Part shown: positions 1 through 5,432 of the stretch, in pieces | Numbering within the stretch: the first letter of the stretch is position 1 | Layout: each line of letters begins with the position of its first letter | Assembly (NCBI GenBank): GCA_945877965.1 | Contig: CAMCTH010000360.1 | Location: forward strand, 1-5,432 | Reading direction: 5' to 3' | Source: Planctomicrobium piriforme | Lineage (GTDB): Bacteria; Planctomycetota; Planctomycetia; Pirellulales; PNKZ01 | Length of the DNA stretch: 5,432 nucleotides | The notes under the pieces: generated by a model | Told to the model about the DNA's origin: nothing | What the model saw: the letters and a program-made list of their open reading frames with translations, nothing else | The model's database searches: none | Program-made: the position numbers and the translations under genes

Positions 1-663
1 TTGTTGGAGTTGTTGGAAGCGCTGAAGCCGAATCAAAAGGTGACTCAAAAGTACTGGCCGGGCGGCGCAAAACAAGGGAAGGCGGAAAGTGCACGCTGGA
101 CCGCTTTCGCCGAGGAAGTCGCCCAACCGCTGGTGACCCGCTGGCGACAAAAACGCTACGCCGTCGTCGTGCGGTTATTGCAAGGGGCCGTCGCCGTCTA
201 TGACCGGCTGCGGTTGCGGAGCGGCGCTCTCAACTATCAGGATTTACTCCTGCACGCAGCTCGTTTGTTACGCGACAAGCCGGCGGTGCGGACTTACTTT
301 CGGCAGCGGTTCACGCACCTCCTGGTGGATGAGTTCCAGGACACCGATCCCGTCCAGGCGCAGATCATGCTGCTCCTCACGGCCTCTGACCCTGCCGAAC
401 GAGAGTGGCGTCGTTGTCGCCCCGTCCCCGGTTCGTTGTTCGTCGTCGGCGATCCGAAGCAGTCGATTTACCGGTTTCGACGAGCGGACATCGTCACCTA
501 CAACCAAGTCAAAGCCATCCTTCTCGCGACCGGCGGCGACGTGCTGCCGCTGACGACGAATTTTCGGACGCAAGGCGAGATCGTGGCGTGGAACAATACG
601 GTCTTCGACACCCATTTCCCTCAGCAGGCCGATTCTTATTCTCCCGCCGCCTGTTTGATGTAA
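1..663 (+). CDS. RecB/AddA-like UvrD helicase, middle part (5' truncated by window, ends at in-frame TAA)
   Basis: This is part of a superfamily 1 ATP-dependent helicase of the RecB/AddA (UvrD-like) group, which unwinds double-strand DNA ends for recombinational repair or degradation of foreign DNA. Visible motifs, in order, are NYQDLL (about residues 79-84), the Walker B / motif II box DEFQDTDPVQ at 328-357 (residues 110-119), motif III GDPKQSIYRFR at 448-480, and motif IV-like TTNFRT at 553-570. The Walker A motif, expected several hundred residues upstream, is absent, so the gene begins outside the window. The TTG at base 1 is only where the sequence starts, not a supported start codon. 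The frame ends at TAA 661-663, but the same frame resumes at once with the remaining helicase and nuclease motifs (next entry). I therefore read both pieces as one gene with a nonsense codon. The family call is firm; whether it is AddA proper, RecB or another UvrD-nuclease fusion is not. Confidence 0.88.
   Translation: MLELLEALKPNQKVTQKYWPGGAKQGKAESARWTAFAEEVAQPLVTRWRQKRYAVVVRLLQGAVAVYDRLRLRSGALNYQDLLLHAARLLRDKPAVRTYFRQRFTHLLVDEFQDTDPVQAQIMLLLTASDPAEREWRRCRPVPGSLFVVGDPKQSIYRFRRADIVTYNQVKAILLATGGDVLPLTTNFRTQGEIVAWNNTVFDTHFPQQADSYSPAACLM
661..663 (+). other. In-frame TAA interrupting the helicase-nuclease gene
   Basis: A TAA codon sits between helicase motif IV (553-570) and motif V (1471-1500). 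The protein reads ...YSPAACLM, stop, VGRTEGSVGQLNNI..., and the UvrD/RecB pattern carries on in the same frame with no length shift. A single substitution (for example from CAA, GAA or AAA) would restore one open frame of 2505 bases. The codon is seen directly. Whether it is a real nonsense mutation, a programmed readthrough or a base-call error cannot be told from one sequence. Confidence 0.8.
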
Positions 664-2505
664 GTGGGTCGCACGGAAGGATCCGTCGGCCAACTCAATA
701 ACATTCACGTACTAAGCGTGCCGGAAGAATACTGTGATAAGGAATCGGCGCTGGATTACGACGCCGATTTCATCGCCCGCTACATCCGTCGTTGTCTGGA
801 TGAAGGGTTGACGATGCCGCGCTCGGAAAAAGAGTTAGCGGCCCGCATGACGTCGCAAGCCGTTCCCGGCGACTTCATGGTCGTCACCTGGAATACGAAG
901 CACTTAGGAATCTACGCTCGCAAACTCCAAGAATTAGGAGTGCCTTGTCAGGCGGGAGGCGGCGGCGGCTTGGGCGAGGTGACGGAACTGCGGCTCTGGG
1001 TGCAAGTCATTCAGGCCTTGGTGGAACCGGAGAATCCGGTGGCCTTAGTTACCGTGTTACGCGGCGAGTTGTTCGGCTTCAGTGATGCGGAGCTATACGC
1101 GTTTCGGCGATCCGGCGGTGCATTCTCGTTTCGGTCTCGGCTACCGGAATGGGAGTCGGAGTCGGCGGGACGTTTTGCCGCCGCCTGGGCTCGTCTGCAA
1201 CAATACGCCTCGTGGCTGACGACGTTGCCGGTCGTTGCCGCCGTCGAGCGGATCGCCGGAGATTTAGGACTACCGCAACGAGCACTCTTAGCGGCCGGGG
1301 GAAACGTCCGTGCCGGGAGTTTCGCCCAAGCCTTTCAGTTGCTTCGCCAGGCCCATGCCGACATGCATTCGCTGGTCGACGTCGCCGTCTTCTTGAAAGA
1401 CTTGTTAGAGCGTCAGGGTAAACAAGATGGGATTGCAGCCCGTCCTCAAACCGCCTCTGCGGTCCGGCTACTCAATCTTCATAAGGTCAAAGGTCTGGAG
1501 GCTCCCGTCGTTTTTCTGGCGGCGCCCTTCGGCAAGTGGCAACCCCCGGTTGATCTGCATATCGACCGCGCCAAAGATCGGGTGCAGGGCTATTTGGCGA
1601 TTTACGAGGACTCGGAGAGTCGCCATCCGAAGTTGTTGGCTTGCCCGGCGGGATGGGACGATTACGTAGAAGAGGAGCGGCGATTTATCAGGGCGGAACA
1701 AACCCGGCTGTTGTACGTCGCGGCGACTCGCGTCGGCTGTCATCTGGTCGTCACGCGCAAAGAAAAAGACAACGGCAAAACAAACTACTGGGACTTCTTT
1801 TCGTCGTTCCTCGACGGTCGTGATTCGTTGCCCGATCCGGGGCGTCCCCGTCCGCTGCGTCAAAAGACGGTGAAGATTACCGGTGAAGACGTGCGTAACG
1901 CTGCGGCCGAACGGGCGGACCGACGACAGGCGAGTGCGACGCCGACCTATGCCGCCGCAGCCGCCAAGGAAATCGCACTCACTCCCGCGGGCCTGCACCG
2001 TTCGGCCGGGGCAGGGGAGCATGGCACGGAATGGGGCACCGTGATTCATTTCTTATTGCAACAAGCGATGCTCACGCCCGAGGGCGATCTGCGGCCGGCG
2101 GCGATCGCCGCCTTGGAAGAGCAGGGCTTGTCGACCGAGCGCGTGGACGAAGCGCTGGCGACCGTCCGTGCGGTGAAGGCTTCCGCCGTTTGGCGGCGGG
2201 CTTGCGCCAGCTCACGGATTCTGGTGGAAGTGCCGTTTGCACGACTCCTTGATACGGGTGAAGCGGGAACGACGTTACCGACGGTTCTCCGCGGCGTCAT
2301 CGATCTCGCGTTTGAAGAGCCGGGCGGCTGGGTCATTGTCGATTACAAGACCGATGCCGTGGCGCCGGAGCATCTGACGAGTCTCGTCGATCATTATCGT
2401 CCGCAAGTCGATTCCTATGCCCGTAACTGGGAACGGTTCGTCGGGCAGCCGGTGAAAGAGCGGGGACTTTATTTCGTCCGCACCGATACCTATCAACCCG
2501 TCTAA
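664..2505 (+). CDS. RecB/AddA-like helicase C-terminal part with PD-(D/E)XK nuclease domain
   Basis: This continues the preceding piece in the same frame after TAA 661-663. It carries helicase motif V (LNLHKVKGLE, 1471-1500) and motif VI (EQTRLLYVAATR, 1696-1731). A C-terminal RecB-family nuclease domain follows, with a conserved His in GTVIHFLLQ (H codon at 2047), GVIDL (D at 2302), DYKTD (D at 2341, K at 2347) and the Q-x-x-x-Y signature (Q at 2404, Y at 2416). These are the expected H, D, D-x-K and Q/Y elements of the AddA/RecB nuclease, so both enzymatic halves look intact. In this group the helicase feeds single strands to the nuclease, usually with an AddB- or RecC-type partner, which is not visible here. 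GTG 664 directly follows the stop and has no ribosome binding site, so I doubt it is a real start. A 3' fragment alone would lack Walker A and B and could not work as a helicase. The stop lies 5 bases from the stop of the opposing nuclease gene, with no room for a separate terminator. Confidence 0.87.
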   Translation: MGRTEGSVGQLNNIHVLSVPEEYCDKESALDYDADFIARYIRRCLDEGLTMPRSEKELAARMTSQAVPGDFMVVTWNTKHLGIYARKLQELGVPCQAGGGGGLGEVTELRLWVQVIQALVEPENPVALVTVLRGELFGFSDAELYAFRRSGGAFSFRSRLPEWESESAGRFAAAWARLQQYASWLTTLPVVAAVERIAGDLGLPQRALLAAGGNVRAGSFAQAFQLLRQAHADMHSLVDVAVFLKDLLERQGKQDGIAARPQTASAVRLLNLHKVKGLEAPVVFLAAPFGKWQPPVDLHIDRAKDRVQGYLAIYEDSESRHPKLLACPAGWDDYVEEERRFIRAEQTRLLYVAATRVGCHLVVTRKEKDNGKTNYWDFFSSFLDGRDSLPDPGRPRPLRQKTVKITGEDVRNAAAERADRRQASATPTYAAAAAKEIALTPAGLHRSAGAGEHGTEWGTVIHFLLQQAMLTPEGDLRPAAIAALEEQGLSTERVDEALATVRAVKASAVWRRACASSRILVEVPFARLLDTGEAGTTLPTVLRGVIDLAFEEPGGWVIVDYKTDAVAPEHLTSLVDHYRPQVDSYARNWERFVGQPVKERGLYFVRTDTYQPV

Positions 2506-2510
2506 AGGTC

Positions 2511-3185
2511 CTAAAATTGTTCGGTCAACGAAGGGTTACAAGTTTTGCATGGGTCGTATTTGTGCTTGGCCTCGTCTAGTGAAATCGCCCGAGCCGATTT
2601 CGAAAGATGGCGGCAACCTGCCCGGTGAAATTTAGTGCCGTTATCGGTCACGAACACAGCACCCGCCTCAAGCGGCTTCTCTAAAGCCGTCTCGGCGATA
2701 TCGAGTGAGCGGCGGAATTCCCAAGGAGCGACCGGCTTGGCATCGGCCCACAACCCGACCCGATTCACACGAGCACGCTCCTCCGCTTCGGTCAGTTCCT
2801 TCGCCGAGGAGTATTTGACGAAGTGCCAAGCCCAACCCTCAGCCACCATCTCCCGATTGATGTTTCGGTCACCGACAAAGACGATGCCAATTCGTCTGCC
2901 ATACTGGTCAAGCGAACTCCATTCGATCCGCACCTGCTTCTCGTGCAGCTTCTCCCCGAGCGCCTGCTTCGACTTCGTGCCGAAAGCCTGACGCTGTTCC
3001 GGGGCGTCGATGCCGTGCAGCCGGATTTTGTGCTGCACCTTCTCGGCGTCGAGCACGGTGATGGAGTCGCCGTCGTGAATTGAGACGACCTTCCCGGTCA
3101 GAATATGAATCGGCTTCGGCTCGGCACCAAGGGCGAGCAGGGCCGAGAAGAGAATCAGCGCCGAGATTTTGACAGCCGAAGTCAT
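2511..3185 (-). CDS. Secreted thermonuclease-like (staphylococcal nuclease homologue) protein with C-terminal Cys/His motif
   Basis: The 224-residue protein starts with a short signal peptide: K6, a hydrophobic run at about 8-19, and likely cleavage near A21. It is therefore probably exported. Residues about 28-148 form a staphylococcal-nuclease (TNase) domain, a Ca-dependent sugar-nonspecific nuclease fold. The family's active-site residues are all present: DGD at 38-40 (SNase D19/D21), R55, D60 and E63 in RLHGIDAPE (SNase R35, D40, E43), and R97 in DQYGRR (SNase R87). The C-terminal tail has H187, C191, H193 and the pair C213/C216 (FHRAGC, then PCKTC). This resembles a Cys/His, possibly metal-binding, module found at the end of some secreted nucleases; metal binding is my inference. 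The ATG is at 3183-3185, preceded by GGGGAAG on the coding strand (3190-3196) and a TATAAT box (3218-3223). It is divergent from the mrr-like gene. Likely roles are nutrient or extracellular DNA degradation, and a link to defence is unproven. Confidence 0.93.
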   Translation of the reverse strand: MTSAVKISALILFSALLALGAEPKPIHILTGKVVSIHDGDSITVLDAEKVQHKIRLHGIDAPEQRQAFGTKSKQALGEKLHEKQVRIEWSSLDQYGRRIGIVFVGDRNINREMVAEGWAWHFVKYSSAKELTEAEERARVNRVGLWADAKPVAPWEFRRSLDIAETALEKPLEAGAVFVTDNGTKFHRAGCRHLSKSARAISLDEAKHKYDPCKTCNPSLTEQF

Positions 3186-3217
3186 ACCGCTTCCCCGAGG
3201 GGTAAAAGTCGGTGATG

Positions 3218-3223
3218 ATTATA
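3218..3223 (-). promoter_or_regulatory. Candidate -10 box for the thermonuclease-like gene
   Basis: Read on the minus strand, the 72-base divergent gap contains an exact TATAAT hexamer, 32 bases upstream of the ATG. That would give a leader of roughly 25 bases carrying the GGGGAAG ribosome binding site. No good -35 hexamer lies 16-18 bases further upstream (ATGTAG at 17), so the call rests on the -10 match and its position. The same gap must also hold any dedicated promoter for the plus-strand mrr-like gene, but I see no convincing one. Confidence 0.35.
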
Positions 3224-3257
3224 CGCTTCCGCGAATCGAACTACATCAGGCCGACCC

Positions 3258-4160
3258 ATGATTCCCGACTATCAGACGTTGATGCTGCCCCTCCTGCAAT
3301 ATCTTGCCGATGGGCAGCAGAAAAAGGTGAAGGAAATTGTCGAGCATCTTGCGAACGAATTCCAACTCACCCCCGAGGAACGGATGCAGACTATCCCGAG
3401 CGGGTACAAGCCGCTCTTTTACTATCGCGTGAGTTGGGCAAAGCAGTATTTGAAAGAAGCAAAGCTAATCCATATTCCGATTCGTGCCGTAGTGCAAATA
3501 ACGAATGCCGGGAAAGAGCAGCTAGCGGAGAAGCCGGATAAAATTACTCGCAAACTGCTGATGAAGTATCCGTCTTTTGTGGACTTCATGAAGCGCGGTA
3601 GCGAGGACGAAGGCGAGGAAGCCGTCGAAATCGAGCCGTCATCGAAAGAATCCCCGCACGAAGTTCTCGCCGGGGCCTATAAGTCAATTCACGCTGCGTT
3701 GAAGGCCGACCTCCTTGCCCGGCTGCGTGACTGCTCGCCGGACTTCTTCGAGCAAGCGGTCGTCAAGTTACTGATGGGAATGGGCTACGGCGTCGAAGGC
3801 AAAGTCGTCGGCAAATCGGGCGACGGCGGAATTGACGGCATCATCAAGGAGGATCAACTAGGCCTCGATGTCGTCTGCATTCAGGCGAAGCGGTGGGAGG
3901 GAAACGTCGGTCGGCCGGTCGTGCAAGCGTTCGTGGGCAGCATGGATATGCACCGAGCACGCAAGGGCGTCATCCTCACCACCTCGGCTTACTCAAGCGA
4001 AGCCAAGGACTTCGTGAACAAAATCGAAAGCAAGAAGGTCGTTCTGATCGACGGCGACCAGTTGGCCGATTTTATGATTACTCACAACATCGGCGTGACG
4101 GTGACGACGACTTATCAGCTTAAAGAGGTATCGAACGACTTCTTCGAGGAAGACGAATGA
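3258..4160 (+). CDS. mrr: Mrr-like type IV restriction endonuclease
   Basis: The 300-residue protein has the length (E. coli Mrr is about 304) and layout of Mrr, a cytoplasmic endonuclease that cuts DNA carrying foreign methylation. The N-terminal part (about 1-100) matches the Mrr winged-helix-like recognition domain, including the opening P-x-Y pattern and the Y-x-x-x-x-x-WA-x-x-x-L-K stretch at 55-66. A charged linker (about 112-135) follows. The C-terminal catalytic domain (about 155-285) shows FFEQAVVKLL (163-172), GDGGIDG (188-194; D193 catalytic), QAKRW (209-213; K211 of the PD-(D/E)XK core), VGRPVVQAFVG (217-227), TTSAYSSEAKDF (241-252) and a closing DGDQLADFMI. No active-site residue is missing. 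ATG 3258 gives the Mrr-like N-terminus; its Shine-Dalgarno is weak (CAGG, 7 bases upstream). It runs divergently from the secreted nuclease gene and on the same strand as HIT and HNH downstream. No cognate methyltransferase is visible, as expected for a type IV enzyme. Confidence 0.93.
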   Translation: MIPDYQTLMLPLLQYLADGQQKKVKEIVEHLANEFQLTPEERMQTIPSGYKPLFYYRVSWAKQYLKEAKLIHIPIRAVVQITNAGKEQLAEKPDKITRKLLMKYPSFVDFMKRGSEDEGEEAVEIEPSSKESPHEVLAGAYKSIHAALKADLLARLRDCSPDFFEQAVVKLLMGMGYGVEGKVVGKSGDGGIDGIIKEDQLGLDVVCIQAKRWEGNVGRPVVQAFVGSMDMHRARKGVILTTSAYSSEAKDFVNKIESKKVVLIDGDQLADFMITHNIGVTVTTTYQLKEVSNDFFEEDE

Positions 4161-4281
4161 GTCCTCTCGATGAGTGCGACATCTCAATCAACCAGGAAAA
4201 ATGTTGAACGCTAGGCATCTGCGCAACCGGAACGGATACTAGATTCGCCGGTGGATGAAAACGAGAACCTGGGCCGTCATC
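4161..4281 (+). other. Gap between mrr and HIT
   Basis: This is a 121-base stretch with no supported gene. It contains ATG 4255, a possible longer HIT start, and a 16-codon frame from ATG 4157 that overlaps the mrr stop (ATGA) and ends at TGA 4205-4207; the peptide resembles nothing I know. I see no convincing hairpin terminator, so mrr transcription could continue into HIT and HNH. No clear promoter is visible. Confidence 0.4.
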
Positions 4282-4666
4282 GTGACCAATCGTTGCCCCT
4301 TTTGCTCGCCTGCTGTCGCCCTCGTCGGCTCGACGTCAACGGCCATCTCTCCGCGACGCTTTTCCGATTAGCGAGGGCCGCACGCTCGTCGTGCCACGGC
4401 GGCACGTGGTGTGCCTGTTTGAGCTGATGACCGACGAATTTTTCGAAATTTGGCAGTTGGTCGCCCAGGTTCGGTCCGAACTCGTGAATCAGTTCCATCC
4501 CGACGCCTTCAACATCGGCATGAACGATGGTGCCGCCGCCGGTCAAACCGTCCCTCACGCACACATCCACGTCATCCCACGGTATCGCGATGACGTAATC
4601 GATCCGCGCGGCGGCGTCCGCTGGGTCATTCCCGAGAAAGCCGCGTACTGGAAGGCACCCGCGTGA
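4282..4666 (+). pseudogene. HIT-family (histidine triad) protein, apparently frameshifted near the 5' end
   Basis: HIT proteins are small nucleotide-binding hydrolases or transferases that use an H-x-H-x-H motif. The main frame, open from 4286, encodes RDAFPISEGRTLVVPRRHV (4352-4408), then LFEL, FNIGMNDGAAAGQTV and the triad HAHIHVIPRY (His codons at 4556, 4562, 4568), followed by DPRGGVRWVIPEKAAYW. The usual N-terminal zinc-site motif CPFC lies at 4294-4305 but in another frame, which hits TAG at 4369-4371. The join falls around 4345-4352: dropping C4351, for example, would link ...STSTAIS to RDAFPIS at about the normal spacing for the family. The start is uncertain: GTG 4282 gives VTNRCPFC and ATG 4255 adds nine residues. 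If the break is real, only a 91-residue product from GTG 4391 (MPRRHV...) is possible, lacking the first strand. The family's GHTL is GRTL here. The 3' end overlaps the HNH start by GTGA. Confidence 0.75.
4650..4655 (+). promoter_or_regulatory. Strong ribosome binding site deciding the HNH gene start
   Basis: GGAAGG lies inside the 3' end of the HIT gene, with 7 bases to GTG 4663. It supports GTG as the true start of the HNH gene and suggests that its translation is coupled to that of the HIT gene. Confidence 0.6.
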
Positions 4667-5432
4667 CCGCTCCCACCGCCGACCAACAACTCAAGTTCTT
4701 GATGAACCTCCAGCGGTTGTTGGCTGAGGGACAGTTCGTCGCCACGTATAAGTACGCCGTGCTGCTTGCGCTGGCCGACATCGTCGTGGAGTTCGGAGAC
4801 GATAGCGGCGAGGCGCTGTCGATTTCTACCAAGCAGATCGCTGAAAAGATCATCCAGTATTACTGGCGGCAGGTCGTGCCTTATATCCCGCGAACTGATC
4901 CGAACGATGGGCGGGTGCTGCGACAGAACACCGGAAGCCAAGCGGCGATTATTCGCCAAGTACTGCAAGCCCGCCGTACGTACGATGGCTCGCTTGCCGC
5001 CGCCCGACGTGACAAGCGAGCATGGAAAGCGATCGTGCGAGATGTCGATCAGGTCGTACGCCAGATGCCGCTATGGAAACTCCAGACGGTCGGCCGAAAT
5101 AAATTCGATTTCCTCTACGATAATCGAGGTACCGGTACTTCGATTGAGCTGCGGCCCGGCGTGGCTTACTGCCTACGGCATTTTTACGCATTTGTCGGTG
5201 ATTTGGTGCGCGGAGCTTGGACTCGGTACATCCAACGCCACAATCACGAAGCCTTGGGAACTACGAGCGACTTGTCCGAGTTCCTCTTCGGCAGCGAGCG
5301 GGCGGACCTCTCCGCCATACGCACGATCCTCGACGACATACAGGCCGGTCGCTGCTTCTATTGCGAGCGATCGATTCCACGACAAGCTGGACAAGTCGAT
5401 CATTTCATTCCCTGGTCCAGATACCCGTTCGA
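4663..5432 (+). CDS. HNH endonuclease, 3' truncated by the window
   Basis: The frame is open from GTG 4663 to the right edge (256 residues visible). The C-terminal visible part is an HNH nuclease beginning: CFYC (codons 5353-5364, residues 231-234), a likely zinc-binding pair, then VDHFIPWSRYP (from 5395), in which D246-H247 is the DH of the beta-beta-alpha-metal active site. The later N and H and the second zinc pair would lie outside the window. Residues 1-225 form a long helical N-terminal region with family-typical stretches (ATYKYAVLLALADIVVE at 27-43, a YYWRQVVPY segment, MPLWKLQTVGR, ELRPGVAYCLRHFY and EFLFGSER). It has no assigned function that I know of and may recognise the substrate or a partner. 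The start is supported by GGAAGG 7 bases upstream and by the 4-base GTGA overlap with the HIT gene, which implies co-expression. I take it for a defence or DNA-processing nuclease. The substrate is unknown. Confidence 0.88.
   Translation, partial: MTAPTADQQLKFLMNLQRLLAEGQFVATYKYAVLLALADIVVEFGDDSGEALSISTKQIAEKIIQYYWRQVVPYIPRTDPNDGRVLRQNTGSQAAIIRQVLQARRTYDGSLAAARRDKRAWKAIVRDVDQVVRQMPLWKLQTVGRNKFDFLYDNRGTGTSIELRPGVAYCLRHFYAFVGDLVRGAWTRYIQRHNHEALGTTSDLSEFLFGSERADLSAIRTILDDIQAGRCFYCERSIPRQAGQVDHFIPWSRYPF

Noticed and set aside
268..708. 146-codon open frame on the minus strand opposite the helicase
   Set aside because: It lies antisense to conserved helicase motifs II-IV, its product is rich in Arg and Gly with no family pattern, and it is a shadow of a high-GC gene.
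1468..2049. 193-codon minus-strand open frame
   Set aside because: It is antisense to helicase motifs V and VI, which are clearly coding on the plus strand. Its product shows no domain.
2495..2537. AACCC...GGGTT inverted repeat at the convergent gene ends as a terminator
   Set aside because: The stem is only 5 bases with a loop of more than 30 and no T-run, so it does not support a terminator.
4157..4207. 16-codon frame overlapping the mrr stop (ATGA)
   Set aside because: It is too short, has no ribosome binding site and no recognisable product. It is noted only in the gap entry.
4555..4968. 137-codon minus-strand open frame over the HIT/HNH junction
   Set aside because: The plus-strand HIT and HNH frames carry recognisable motifs and a ribosome binding site here; the antisense product looks like nothing known.
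4975..4984. Perfect 10-base palindrome CGTACGTACG
   Set aside because: It lies inside the HNH coding frame, is short and alternating, and is not repeated elsewhere in the window. Chance is the simplest explanation.
1..5432. CRISPR array, tRNA, rRNA or insertion sequence
   Set aside because: I saw no regularly spaced repeats, no cloverleaf-like sequence, no transposase motifs and no terminal inverted repeats.

Overview
The window is bacterial DNA of moderately high GC, densely coded and carrying nuclease genes almost throughout. The sequence alone does not settle the taxonomy. The gene set and codon style would fit a planctomycete-like or other environmental Gram-negative bacterium, but that is a low-confidence guess.

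Bases 1-2505 (+) hold the larger part of a RecB/AddA-type UvrD helicase-nuclease. Its 5' end, including the Walker A motif, lies off the left edge. The frame is interrupted by one in-frame TAA at 661-663, and the helicase and nuclease motifs continue in the same frame on both sides. Bases 2511-3185 (-) encode a secreted staphylococcal-nuclease-like protein with a C-terminal Cys/His motif. It converges on the helicase with only 5 bases between the stop codons. It is transcribed divergently, across 72 bases, from a gene at 3258-4160 (+) that closely resembles Mrr, the type IV modification-dependent restriction endonuclease.

Downstream on the same strand are a HIT-family (histidine triad) gene that appears to be broken by a frameshift near its 5' end (about 4282-4666) and, overlapping its stop by GTGA, an HNH endonuclease gene (4663 to the right edge, truncated by the window). 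HIT and HNH look like a translationally coupled pair, and mrr-HIT-HNH could form one transcription unit.

Functionally, the window combines double-strand-end processing (the RecB/AddA-like protein), a probably exported nuclease and two intracellular endonucleases, Mrr and HNH. This is consistent with a DNA-defence neighbourhood. Every protein belongs to a recognisable family, so the candidate novelty is in the HIT-HNH pairing next to mrr and in two reading-frame lesions. Those lesions may be true pseudogenisation or sequence errors.
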